Of a DNA stretch of 64,000 bases, positions 35,749 to 47,340 are shown in pieces. The notes below the pieces were generated by a model. That model searched no databases. It was not told the origin of the DNA and saw only the letters and a program-made list of their open reading frames with translations. The position numbers were made by a program, and so were the translations under genes. Source of the DNA: Cryptomeria japonica. Its lineage: Eukaryota > Streptophyta > Pinopsida > Cupressales > Cupressaceae. How positions within the stretch are numbered: the first letter of the stretch is position 1; the number at the start of each line of letters is the position of its first letter. The stretch lies in contig NC_081410.1 of assembly GCF_030272615.1 (NCBI RefSeq), positions 570,665,152 to 570,729,151 of the forward strand. Reading direction: 5' to 3'.

Positions 35749-36330
35749 TATTGGCAATTTGATGGAATTGATTATGTTGTTTTGTCATTGATGTCAACAC
35801 TAGTTGCTTTGGATATTTACCAATATTTGATTGGTCCCGGTGGGATAATTATTTTTTGATTGATAAGATCAAGTTTATTTGGAATGCTTTGGCTTGTGGA
35901 ATTGGATTAGATCTGCTATTCCTGCTATTCAGATATTTTTTCAGTCAATTGGTATTGATTTGGTGATTGGATGCTATCTAATATGCTAGTAAGCCTAGTT
36001 TATTGATTTGGTAAGGGTTTCAGTAGTAGAGCTTTGTTGAAGATATTTTGATATTATGCATAAGTGGTGTTGGGGTGGCTTCTAGAAGGGATTCAAGATG
36101 TTGATGGTGACCGTGTTTGAGCGTTGACTGATTGGAATCATTTCTTTAGTGTGTGTGGACCTAAATTGGGTCCGGTACTATCTAGGTTATGGATCGGCTT
36201 AATGTAACGTATTGTTGGCACTCCTCGATGTGTTTCTGGGATGATTTATGGGTTGGATGATATTTATTTGGCCTCAGGATGACATGTTTTATAATTATGT
36301 AATAGGTTTATTTTCTCGGTGGCCGACCTA
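35749..36330 (+). mobile_element. Element D 3' LTR, interrupted
   Basis: It starts TATTGGCAATTTGATGG (TG start mutated). From 36,173 it matches the 5' LTR at 25,187. It stops at 36,330 (GGCCGACCTA) where element E's LTR begins. Confidence 0.8.
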
Positions 36331-38764
36331 TGTCGGCATTGTGTTGTCATTTATGTCAACCAGTATAAGATGACTATCGGTAGAAGCGATGTATGTGCAA
36401 CACTATCATGGATGAATATAGGATGAGATATCTTTGATATCACCTTATGTTGTAGAACACCGGTAAGGTAAGGGAGAGAATGTCATTCAGAGGAATGATC
36501 ACTGAGGTCACCAGTACACAAGTTAGTGTCTAACTTATGTGGATGAAATGGATAGGTTACCAGTACAGTCTATCACCGGTAAGGAAAGGATGTCAACTAG
36601 TAAGTGTTGTGTTGATAGTGAGTGGTGGCCAACTTGCAAGCTCGGGATGGGCAAGGTGCTTGAGTTGTTGATTGTGATGAAGAGGAAGAATGTTACTTGA
36701 ATCACATCAACATTAGAGGTGAAGTATGAGCAGGCCACCAGATTGCTAGTGTAAGGTCAACTAGTAGGTCTCCCACCAGATGAATATGCTATCACATGCT
36801 AGGTGATAGGTTGACAAAGGGTTCTGCCTCTATGAGAAAGGGTGACATATGTCAACCAAAATTTATATCCTCTCCTTTTTGAATTCACACTTGTACTGGT
36901 AGAATGATTCCCTGAGAAAAAGAAGGAGAGTTGAATTGATGAGTTTGCCATCTTGGAAAACTGACAGAGAAGAGACCCAACCAAGAGATGATGAAGTTTG
37001 CAATTGCAATCATGAAGTTACCATTATGCAGATGATGTTTTGTGTTGCCATAGGATCAGAGCATTGGAGGATTATGACATGGAGACATCTAGGTGATCAT
37101 CGGTATGCAGCAAAGTGAAAAGAATGAGCAGAAGTGAAATACCTTCATTGATGAAGATAGATGTGATAATTCATTCCTGATGATTGTTGAGGTCTAACAT
37201 GTTTGATGATCAGGAAAACATGACATACTGGCAGGATCTAGAAGACATTGATAGGAAGGATAACCTGCAAGGTGATTTGTGTTGGTAGGGTCACTAAACC
37301 AGTATGTGTGTATTGGTTATGTGTGTGGTCGGTGACTAAGTTTGAACCAACATAAACAGTGTGCTAAGGTGGATGTCAAAAATGATGCCATTCTGAGCTG
37401 AGGTGGCTAACATGCACAGGTTGGTGATGTCTAGTTCCAGAGAGGTAGTTATGGCTGGTCGATATTAAAAGTTGACTATGACAATCATGGGGGAGTTGTA
37501 GGGTGTGTGGCTCAAGGAAGCTCAAACTGAGGTGATCGATGCAGAGTGCCCAAGTGTAGGTTGAGGTTGATGATGAAATCTGCAAACCATTAATGGTGAT
37601 TGATCTTGTGTCTCACTAACTAACTGTCTATGTTTGCTAAACATAGCAAACATGTTTTTTTTAAAGTTACATTAATGGCGGTGATATGCAGATAGACGTC
37701 TAGAGATCAAATCGGATAAGATCTGATTGGATTTGATTTCCCTCGAGGTTGATGAGGAAAACCTAACCATCTAAGATTTGAATTAGCTTTTGCCAGGAAA
37801 GCCAAGTTATAAATAAGGAAGCCAAAATCATTGAAGGTTGTTGTTGAAGGGGAGAGTGTTGCTTCTGCAAGTAATAGAAAATCAGTCAAGTACTCAACAC
37901 GTATGTAAAAAGATACTAAGTGTGTGAGAGTGAGAATCAGGTTGAGAGGATCAACTAACAACAGTGAGGAACCAGTAGTCTACAAGTGAGTTTGTGAGAG
38001 AAGTATACCGGTGGTGACCAAACCGGTAGTGAAGAGCTACAGAAGAGTGAAGAGTAGGCAAGAAGGAATTGATAGAAGATAGACCTGGTGGAGAGCAATA
38101 GAGAAGTTGAGAGAAAAGACAATCAGTAGAGAGTACCGACAAAGATAAAGAGAACTAGTAGAGAAGAAGAAGAAGCTCAACTGATAAGGTTGCAACAAGA
38201 GATTAGGTTGTAGCAACAAGAGATTAGGTTGTAGCAGTGAGAAGGTGAGAGAGAGGGAGAGAGAGAACCAGAAGTGAACTGGACAAGAGATCTAGCAGAG
38301 AGATTTGCGAAAGTGTTACAAAATCTTATTGTAACAAGGTTACTAATTTGTAAATGATTTTGTTTTGTATTCACTCAGTTGGAGCTCGGTGAAAGGGTTG
38401 TAGTTCCTTGGGTAGGTGCCCTAAATCAGGGGTCGGTGCCCTAAAATTAGGGGTTGGTGCTCCTTGGGTTGGTTCCCTATACATTGTAATCAGAGATTCA
38501 TTATGAGGCTAGATTGGAGCAGTAGTCTCCAGCAACATTTCTCATCAAGATTTTTCCCATCTTGGGTTTTCCTTGTATATGCTGGTGTTATAAGAGGTCC
38601 CTTTGTGTGTGATTGCATTTGTGCTAGCCTCCCCACTAACCGGTAAGTCTGTGTTGAGTTAGATCTAATAACCGATATGCTCACATAGAATAGTTAAAGG
38701 TAAAAGTTTGAGAATCACTAATTCACCCCCCCCCGCCCCTCTCAATGGTGCATTGTGTCTAACA
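36331..38764 (+). mobile_element. Element E 5' LTR (2.4 kb)
   Basis: It begins TGTCGGCATTGTGTTGTCA and ends GTGTCTAACA, followed by a perfect initiator-Met primer site. Its first ~405 bp match 42,076-42,437. It is rich in ACCGGT palindromes. TATAAATAAGG at 37,808 is a likely promoter. Length 2,434 bp is large for copia. Confidence 0.8.
37808..37818 (+). promoter_or_regulatory. TATA box, element E LTR
   Basis: TATAAATAAGG, about 950 bp before the LTR end. Confidence 0.5.
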
Positions 38765-38766
38765 AT

Positions 38767-38778
38767 TGGTATCAGAGC
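38767..38778 (+). other. Primer binding site, element E (initiator-Met tRNA)
   Basis: TGGTATCAGAGC, exact match to the usual copia site, two bases after the LTR end. Confidence 0.92.
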
Positions 38779-38810
38779 CAAGGTTCCCAATTAGATGAGC
38801 TTTCTCCAGC

Positions 38811-40507
38811 TTGGGTAGATTCTGGCTTAAGGACACAATGGTTTCTTCAATTTCAATCCCCACTTTAGTTTTTTATGGTTCAAACTATTTTATTTGGACT
38901 TGTAGAATAGAAGTCTACCTATCTTCTTTAAGGTTTGATGTGTGCATGTCTGTTTTAAATGGCCACCCTAGTAAAGTTAGTCCTCTCGCCGATTTTGATG
39001 TAGAAAGGAGAAAAAAGTGCAATGAAGTAGCCATGAAGGTTGTACTCTGTGGGCTAACAGATGATGTCTCTTCATAGGTGGACAGATGCAGATTGGCAAA
39101 AAGTCTATGGGATAGACTGAAGAAGCTCTATGGAAATGAGCCCACTACAACATAACCGACTTGTGATGATATGATGAGAAATGCATCTCATGTACTCGCA
39201 TATGCTGAAGGTAGATCTACTAGCAGTCGTAGAATTGATGAAGAAGGAACTCACCTCTTCATGGCTCAAGAATCAAAAGATGAGAGGCACACATCTGAGA
39301 ATGATCATCCAGGTCACTCCTACTAGTGAGATGTATTTAGCAGTGATAGTGAAGGTGAAGAAGAAGAGGAAGAAAAAGTCAATCTAGAAGGACATCTTGT
39401 CAATGCACTTGAATAACTCAGTAGAGTAAGAAGGGAATACAAGATATTCAAGAATTCTTCTATTGTGGAGCAAAACCAGCTAACCAAATGCCTTGAAGAA
39501 TATGAGAAATGCATCTTAGAGTTGAAATATCACAAGGAAGACACCAAGGAATGCTTGTGCAGTGATCTAGCCTCTAAGATAGAAGTTAAAGATAAAGAAT
39601 ATCAAAAGCTTCTTGGAGAAATGGAGGTTCTCTGAAATGACCTTGCTAAGTGTCAAGATGAGCTCAAGGTAAGAATCTGATATAATGGTAGTAGTGATGC
39701 TTTGGAAAAGATGTTGAAGAAGTAAAAACATGTGAAGGACACTGAAGGTTTAGGAAGTGGTACTAGTGAATGCTCCTCTAGCAAGAATGTCCCCCACAAT
39801 GACATTTTGTTTGTCTCCTCAAATGGAGAAAACATAGGTCAAACCTTCACAGTCTGAAAGGCTTCCCAGAAGAAGATTGATCTAAATACAACTAGTAAGG
39901 ACTTGCAGACAAGAATGAAGATCGGTGTTGCAAGAAGGAGGAACAATGCAGAGCCTAAAGGAAAAGGGAAAATGGGAGAAAACAGCTTCACAAAAAGCAA
40001 GAACATGAGAAGACAACAAAGAGGACCTCCTACCGATAGAGGACAAAATGATGTTGCCACGCACATGACAAAGCAAGTGTGGGAGAAGAAGAGACCAGAT
40101 GGAAGGACTAGAAAGAATGAAAACCCAAGATCCATTCTCAAAGAAGGAGAAATGGAGATGTTAAACTGGTAAGATCTCCCCATGCATGGAAGAATAAATT
40201 TGTAAGTCATATGCCATCCTTTACTGGTTATTTCTTTGCATGTAATGGCTATGGTCATAGGGTAGAAGAATGTAAAAAGAGATCTAGAAGAAATAATCTA
40301 GGATATCATAAACATCATGCATATAAGCAAAATGTATCCAGAAGTAGATACATGTATTTCCCCTCTTCCGGTTATGCAAATATTGTTTGTTATAACTGCA
40401 ATGGAATTGCCCATAAAGAGGTTGAATGTAGGAAGAGGAACTTGCAGTCATATAGAGGCCAGTACAACAGCTATGCTCTACTAGAAAAGTGGATACAAAT
40501 CATGTGA
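38811..40507 (+). pseudogene. Element E gag
   Basis: Reading begins near ATG 38,811 or 38,838 (MVSSISIPTLVFYGSNYFIW, the N-terminal gag segment). A middle part follows (VDRCRLAKSLWDRLKKLYGN). Then come an acidic Glu-rich stretch (39,350), a coiled coil (39,410-39,670), a Lys-rich linker and two knuckle-like units: FACNGYGHRVEEC and intact-looking CYNCNGIAHKEVEC near 40,390. Stops and shifts interrupt it. The order matches Sirevirus-type copia gag. Confidence 0.7.
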
Positions 40508-41840
40508 AAGTCAAAGACTTGCATGGAACCAAAGAAGAAATTTCTCTGCAGGAGCAATAGATCCACCGGTTTTGGTTGCTAGTCACAGCAACATGACCAA
40601 ACAAATATTGTCAAACTGGCATGATAAGAGATTCCCCAATAATGAAGTTGGGATGAATTTTTTGTGCTACTATAGTAGTACCTCCCTTTGTGATGCAAAG
40701 TCTTGAAATGAGAGGATGCATCAGCAGGAGAAGAAAAGACCTACTCCCAAGACTGAAAATGGGCAGAAGAATGATACCAAGTAGGTGTGGAGGAAGAAGA
40801 CCATGGACCGACACTATACATTCAGTGCACAGGTGATATCTCCTAAGGCCTAAAGGATATGTAGGACCTCAAGGTGAGTAGTATATTGAACTAGATCATT
40901 CACCCCCTCAGTAAAGAAGGACACTTGGAAGAACAACGTTCTCTCGGTATGAAAAATGGAAATGAGAAGATAAGTTTGTGTAGTGGCTGTCTGGGCTACA
41001 CACCTATAGATTTGTGTTGGATCACTACTGTTGTGTCAATTTATGACAAGATAAGAATTAGAATTAGATACAAGGTGACACAAAATGTTAGGATTCATAG
41101 GAAGGTTCTCTTATAGTGATAATGGACCGATACAGGAAACTAGTATGTGCGGGATGTTACCGACATGAATGCTAAACATGTACTTGCAGTTATGTAAGAC
41201 AATGAGGTTGGAGATCATTGCATTAGCCCTGGTAGCATGGAATGGGATGTTATGTATCACATGTTTTTGATGAAGACCCAAATGAAATATGTTGGCATGG
41301 TTATTGATCATGCAGGCATGCATGTTTTTGGGCTAACCGGTTTAATTTATGGCATGTTGATGTCAGAGTATGACTTTGTGAAGATCCGGGATCATGTCAT
41401 AGGTTGTGGTGGATATAATGGAGCTAAAGCTCATCAGATGATCACATATGCACAACTCAACCAGTATATGGATTTGATTAGAGCCCTAGTATTGGACCTG
41501 ACAGGCAATAAGAACCTGAGATGTATGACTTAGGGGGAGTTCAAGTGTTTATGAAGCAGGGCCTACATGCTTGAACTTGTGAGGATACCGACTGGCAAAA
41601 CTGCAGATGATGGAAATTGTAGTAGGAATACCCAGGAGAATATCATTTTCAAGGGTATCTACTTGTCATTTGGTCAGTTGTATTCATAGTACAATCACAT
41701 TTGATTATAAAGAAATTTGGGATCAAATGGGAGGTGATGCAATTTGACCGATAGTTGATGTTAGAGTCCTCCATCTCAAGTGTTGTCACTTGAAAAGATG
41801 TAACAAGTGGTATCAAAGGAGGAAATGCATCCAATGAAGA
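40508..41840 (+). other. Element E internal stretch without recognised genes
   Basis: This is where pol would lie. Short open stretches exist (41,237-41,533, 98 codons, beginning MEWDVMYHMFLMKTQMKY) but no pol motif was seen. It could be decayed unknown coding. Confidence 0.45.
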
Positions 41841-42075
41841 TAAAGGGGGAGAAAGATTTCTATCAGTGCCCGGTAGATATGATAAATAATGCCCTGATAG
41901 TGCCCTTTGCCATTGTTGTTAAAGGGGGAGAAATAATTTGTAGTATACTGCATACTACATGTGTGAGAATCCATGGATTATTCAAAGGAGAAGATTTGGA
42001 TCACACAAAGCAAGAGAAAGACTCTGTAGTATGCCGGATACTACATGAGTTGACATCAATGCCAAAGAGGGAGAT
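41841..42075 (+). promoter_or_regulatory. Clustered polypurine tracts of element E
   Basis: AAAGGGGGAGA at 41,842, AAAGGGGGAGA at 41,921 and AAAGAGGGAGAT at 42,064-42,075 adjoining the LTR. Confidence 0.78.
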
Positions 42076-42437
42076 TGTTGGAATTGTGTTTTCATTGATG
42101 TCAACCGGTATAGGATGACTACCGGTAGAAGAGATGTATGTGCAACATTGTCATGGATGAATATAGGGTAAGATATCTTTGATATCACCTTGTGTTGCAG
42201 AAAACCGGTAAGGTAAGGGACAAACTGTCATTCAGAGGAATGATCACTAAGGTCACCGGTACACAAGTTAGTGTCTGATTTGTGTGGATGAAATGAACAG
42301 GTTACCAGTACAATCTATCACCGGTAAGGAAAGGATGTCAACTGGTAAGTGTTGTGTTGACAATGAGTAGTGGCCAACCGGCAAACTCATGACCAGTGTG
42401 CAAGCAGGATGGGCAACGTGCTTGAATTGTCTTTGTT
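42076..42437 (+). mobile_element. Element E 3' LTR (truncated)
   Basis: It starts TGTTGGAATTGTGTTTTC and follows 36,331 onwards closely for about 360 bp. It breaks off near 'gcttgaattgt'. The remaining ~2 kb is absent. Confidence 0.82.
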
Positions 42438-42468
42438 CTTGACAAGAATGTTTCTTTACATTATTGTT

Positions 42469-42570
42469 TGTCTTGGATTCATTTATGTAAATTGTAATAG
42501 ATTGTCTTGGATTCATTTATGTAAATTGTAATAGATTGTATTGGATTCATTTATGTAAATTGTAATAGAT
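42469..42570. repeat. 34-bp tandem repeat, three copies
   Basis: The unit 'tgtcttggattcatttatgt...' starts at 42,469, 42,503 and 42,537; the third has one change (tgtattgg). It lies just outside the truncated LTR. Confidence 0.93.
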
Positions 42571-42980
42571 TTAAATTTTATATGTGCTATCATGTTATAT
42601 AATTTATTATGTATTAGGTAGAAGTATATCATGTTGTGTTTGATTAGGGTTAATTAAATCACATTAGTCATATATTTCTTAGGATTAACACATTCCTTCT
42701 TCTACATCATCAAAGTAGCATTTAATTAAATACTTAATTATTTAATTAAATCACACATGTATCAATTTAATCATGAAGCATTGAGAAGTCAATCACATGG
42801 AAATTAAATTAGATATACATGTTCATCACCAAATGTGTTACTTTTAATCAAAGCAATGCATATATTGTTTAAGTATTAAAATAACATGTTTGAGATATAA
42901 TATGAGCATAAATAAATACATATCCATGGGTATCATAACATATACATCAACAAAAATTTCTCATGACATAGTAAGGTCAT
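42571..42980. other. AT-rich spacer
   Basis: No gene seen. Probably the 3' flank of the PMD pseudogene (minus strand). Confidence 0.4.
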
Positions 42981-42984
42981 ATCC

Positions 42985-45460
42985 TATCTCTAGGACTAGT
43001 AGCTGGAGGATGGTGGCTAGATGTTCCATCCTGATCTGGTTGTGGAGGTGGGACCATAGGTGTGTATCATGATATGGTCCATGAGGAGCTCCTATTATCC
43101 CTCTCCATCATTATCCCACGATATGTGGCTGCCTCAGTCCATGAAGCTGCTAGATGGCGCTCTATCAAGTGTAATCTCTCTCCCAAGACCTCCATCTCCA
43201 TCTGAAGAGGGGTGAATAGATCCTCATGGCGTCCTGCACTCCTTTGTGATCTATGTGCTATCTACGAGGAACTAGGAATGTATGTGATCATGATGAGGTC
43301 TATAACTACATTATAAATGAGAGAATGCCAGTCCTGGACAATAGTTGCAAGGAAAGGGGAGAGATTTTCATCAGTAACATTTTATATCATCAAATCTAAA
43401 TTAATAAGATACATAAATTAAACACCTTACCTAGATCTCCCTCTCACCAGTAGAGATCATGGAAACAGACTGCCTGAAGTTGGGACCTGCTAGGCTCTCT
43501 GTGCTTGTACTGTCTCTGTACAGTGGGCATGGGCCAATGGGGAGTAGAATTAGGACCCCTTATAGGGTCCTTCTCCGCTTGTGATGGGATGCCTGGTGGA
43601 TATAATGCTATGGTTTCATCCCTGGAGTGATGAGGAACTGCATCAAATTCATCCTCCTCATCCCCCTCCTTGTCTTCCTCCTCCTCCTCATCCTCATCCT
43701 CTTCATCCTCCTCCTCATCGTCTCCATCTTGATCTCCCTCTCTAGTATTAGGATCATCTCCTTCCTCACCTACCTCCTTCTCTCCCACATCATCAGCCTC
43801 ATCATGTAAGCCCTCCTCGGATGTATAAGGCCTTTCTCCATCGCCCGTCTATCTCCATGGTCTGGGGTTCCCTCCAAAGAAGTCTGCTAGGAAGATGGCT
43901 CCAGGATATGTCCTCCCCCACCATGTGATGAACCGTCAGTGTGAGCCCACATCATCTCTATAGTCTATCGCAATGTCCGATCTGACATGTCTGAATCCAT
44001 GATGTCGATCTCATCACTAGTAGACCTAGGAATGGCTCTGGGCCCCAACATCACATGAGAATGACGGATGTACACAAGCATATCTATAGGAACACACTGC
44101 TTTAACTCAAATTGTCATCGGACTTGATCAAAGTAGAAAGGGATGACTATGTGGTTGTATCATCCCTCTGATAGATGGTTCCTTTGCATGAAGAATAATT
44201 GCCTCCCTACCCACATGTACATCCTAATGTAGGGTCTCCATATGACTTTGGTCGCTAACAATCTCTCTAATCTCAATCTCCAATGCAAGAGATTGTTGAA
44301 TCTCCACTCATGGGTAAGTGGGTAAGCAAATATCATAGGCTTCTCTAGGACTAAGTCTATAGGGACTCCAACAAGCCTAGTACATATAATGTGCTCAAAC
44401 ATCCACACCTATAGTAGTGTGCATGCCATCAGGCTGCATCCCTATCCAAATACATACTCCCCAAGGTCATGATATAGATGTGCAAGCATGCTCCGACCCA
44501 AAGAGTATACCCTCATGTGTCTCTCCATCGCTCAGATAGTGTACATGAGGCCTTTTTGCATGTGTGTATCATGCCCATTAGGGAACACGACCAATGTAAT
44601 GGTAGTAATCATGAGTTTCCTCACTAATAGAATCTCCCATGTCGGGTGTAGGATTCATCTGACCATGATATGGCCCCTTGACTCACTGAGAATCACTCTC
44701 CCCATAAGATATACCTTCTCTCTCCTATAATCCTCCGTGGTGTGGTCGGATTGATATCTCATGGTCTTCCCCCTTATAGGAAGGTGATATCTTGAGGATG
44801 ATCATCATCTCCCCCATAAGCAACAAGAATGTCTAGGTATCTGCATTCCACCTCTTCATCAATGCCATAAGCATCACATAATGGAATATGATGGTCGACA
44901 TAGTGATTGCATACCACAAGCCCACTATACGTAGTAACTCCCTCTCGCCCGATGTCATCCTTGGGATCTGCTCATGAAGGATTTGGAAGATGAGCCCAAC
45001 AATATGCTCATAGATGTATGGTAGTTTCTGAAAAAGAGAAACATTCTATCATCAATAATCGATCATCATTATCATCATCTAATCAAAGCATTCATTCTAT
45101 CTATTCCATCACTCAATCACCTAATCTTGTGTCACCACTGGTCACCCCGGACAAGGACCACAACACCTTGAGTGGACCAAGGTTCCCTACTGGGACCAGG
45201 GTGCTTTGGAAGGACCAGGGTGCCCTAGGACCCTAAGGTGCTTGGATAGGGGGCACGGACCTAGTTTTGGTGATGGCATCACAAACTTGAAATCACTGAA
45301 AGCATGAAAAAGTCAAAAGGGAATCAATGAAAGGTCAACTCACCTTGTCGTGTGGTCATCCAGCCAGTATAGACTGGCATAGGATCTCCATCCGTGTAGG
45401 TCTCTCAGGTCAGCATTGAGGCATTTTTACTAATGGGTGGGCTCCTCTATAGTGAAGAGC
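42985..45460 (-). pseudogene. Plant mobile domain (PMD) protein, near full length, copy 2
   Basis: Minus-strand reading gives PMD landmarks in order. LMKRWNADT and LLLMGEMMIILK are near 44,780-44,850 (the 'w.pEthtFhLp.GEmtvTL.Dv' region). MLAHLYHDLG and SLMACTLLQVWMFEHI follow near 44,400-44,490. Then WRPY (44,240), QFELKQCVP (44,100), an Asp/Glu tract (43,650-43,790) and a Pro-rich tail. Splice-like signals remain: donor GTGAGT on the minus strand near 45,345 after GACAAG, acceptor TTTTTCAG near 45,032, and donor GTAAG near 43,430. These suggest an ancestral intron-containing host gene rather than a retrocopy. Several stops and a frame change near 43,860 mark it as dead. The tail resembles copy 1 (PPQP-x3-GTSS in both). 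Confidence 0.72.
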
Positions 45461-46022
45461 GTCAAAAAGTCAAAAAGTGACAAATGAAGGTGTCACTTTC
45501 ATATTTATGAGTTATGCACTTTTTTTATTTTATGATTTTAGGATAAAAACCCTAATTTCTGCACTTTTTGTTTAATCTCTCATATCTTGAGCTAGGGAGC
45601 TCTGATTCTCACACCATCGGTGGTGTTGGAATCATGAGTTCGCCCTCTCAGTCCATATTAGTTCCATAACATTCTTGGATGAGCAATCAAGCCTTATTGT
45701 GAACTTACTTCATCAAAATCTTTATCATAATTCCCTATGGTAAACATGATACCCTGTTTCATCTTACTAATAATAAAACCAAAATAGGGGAGTATATAGC
45801 CACCCGTGAATTTGGTCACCTTCCTTAGTAAGAATTAGGTGATTTTGTGATCTAACATGTGGTTTTGTAGGGTTTGGTTCCTAATTATGTACTGCAGATA
45901 TTGTTGGAGGCATCGTTCGATAACTTATGTATATCCTTTGTCAAATATTGTTTACTTTTATGTACATTACCTTGCATATGCACATTGTTTCATATGACCA
46001 CTAAAGTGGGGACTAAATGAAG
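45461..46022 (+). other. Spacer ending in a Ty3-type polypurine tract
   Basis: No gene. AAAGTGGGGACT at 46,003-46,014 plus an 8-base spacer precede TGTCATAA, the same layout as element H at 53,855-53,875. The right part may be the 3' end of a Ty3 element. Confidence 0.45.
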
Positions 46023-46946
46023 TGTCATAAATTGTACACCTTTGCTAGGGTGGTACAATTTCATACTTAGGTTAGCACCCACCTCATAGTGTCTTGCATC
46101 TTGCATTTCTAATTTCCCTTTAAGCTTTTAATTAAATCTAAAGTCATGTTTCATCACTTTACATGTTATAAAGTTGGGCTCTTTACCTTACGTGTGCCCC
46201 TTTCCATTTTATTCTTCCAATAAATCATTTAATCATAAATCCTAATTATGTCATATTTTGATCTTTTATACCCAATTTTGCATATCAAAACAGCTTAGAA
46301 TTAGCTATAAATTTCAGATTCCCTCTAATATCATCGTATCTAATGGCCTTGAAAATTTGGTGAAAAGTTGGTCATACCATGGTGGGAGTGCACATGATCC
46401 TCAACTTTTATCCCGAAATTTTGGGAGCACAATTCTATGATATTATATTGCTTAACCCCAAAATATTGGCATGAAATTCAAATCCTAGGTTGGCCTAAAC
46501 ATGAAATTAAGATCTAGGGTTTTGTACTTGAGAGTTTTATTTCTTCATTTGAAGGTGTCCTGAGGGCTAAGAATCTAAGAGCAGGTTTTTGGAGTATAAA
46601 GATCCTTCTTTTAAGAGAAAGAGTAGATCTTTGAAGTCTTTAAAAAAATTCAACATTCATCCATCAAACATTCATCGATTGGGGGCTTTTGAAGATGTAG
46701 GAGAACAATTGGAGATCATTCACTGAAGATTGGCTTGTATCTCTCCCTTGGGGTTGGGTATGGTTTCATGTTGTTTCAATGTCTTTATATGAGCTTCATC
46801 TTATTGATATTGATGCTTTAGATCACTTTGCAACATGGATTTAGAGCATTTACTTTGTTAATTATATGCAATTAGGGTTTACTCTTTAAGGTTGCTCTTG
46901 GTTGTTTGCTTTCATTTTAGGATCTTGCACACACATTTTCAGTACA
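46023..46946 (+). mobile_element. Ty3-type LTR I
   Basis: It begins TGTCATAAATTGTACACC and ends TTTTCAGTACA. H begins TGTCATAAAATTG and ends TACA, so they are distant relatives. A polypurine tract precedes it and a possible primer-site position (TTATTGGCAATTTG) follows. The right flank (46,947-47,340) looks like a leader with 'aggataggggcatgg' words related to those in H's LTR. Confidence 0.5.
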
Positions 46947-47340
46947 TTATTGGCAATTTGTAGAGGTGGAAATCACTAACATAGGAGTTTGACTAAGGAA
47001 AAAACCTATATAGCCACCCAAAACCCTATTTTGCAACTTCAGGTACAAGTTCAGATCCAAGCGTTGCTAGAAGTTTTAGGACTGGAATAGCACATAGAGA
47101 AAGTTTTTGGGTCCAGATTTCATCAGAAACCCTAAGGACAGGGGTGTGGCGCACTAGTCTTGCCTAGGATAGGGGCATGGAGCCGTGGTCCTACCCTTTG
47201 TTACCATGATTTGGAAGAAAAGAGACTTGCAGGTTTCAGAACCCATCCTCTCAGTTACAACCCCAGACTTGCAAGATCAGGACAGTGGAATGGCACCCTA
47301 GTCCCAAACATTTATGCTCAGACTGCAGACATAGGCGTAC
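46947..47340 (+). mobile_element. Leader-like sequence after LTR I
   Basis: Non-coding. It includes 'ggacaggggtgtggcgc' and 'ggataggggcatggagcc', degenerate copies of a word found as a tandem array in the LTRs of element H. Confidence 0.4.

Larger units (their letters stand above)
25187..36330 (+). mobile_element. Element D: Ty1/copia, Sirevirus-like, host of nested element C
   Basis: Plus-strand copia order is seen: LTR, primer site, gag, protease, integrase, RT, RNase H, repeated polypurine tracts, LTR. Element C (29,817-34,988) splits the RNase H. The 3' LTR is cut at 36,330 by element E. Many in-frame stops show it is dead. Confidence 0.85.
36331..42437 (+). mobile_element. Element E: gag-only copia-like retroelement
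   Basis: It has a 5' LTR, primer site, gag with zinc knuckles, a ~1.3-kb unrecognised stretch, three polypurine tracts and a truncated 3' LTR (42,076 to about 42,437). No protease, integrase, RT or RNase H is visible, so it would have depended on a helper. It inserted into the 3' LTR of element D. Confidence 0.75.

Noticed and set aside
39839-40258. 139-codon hydrophobic minus-strand ORF
   Set aside because: Antisense to the Lys-rich linker and knuckles of element E gag.
43627-43809. Ile/Leu-rich plus-strand ORF
   Set aside because: Antisense of the acidic tract of PMD copy 2.
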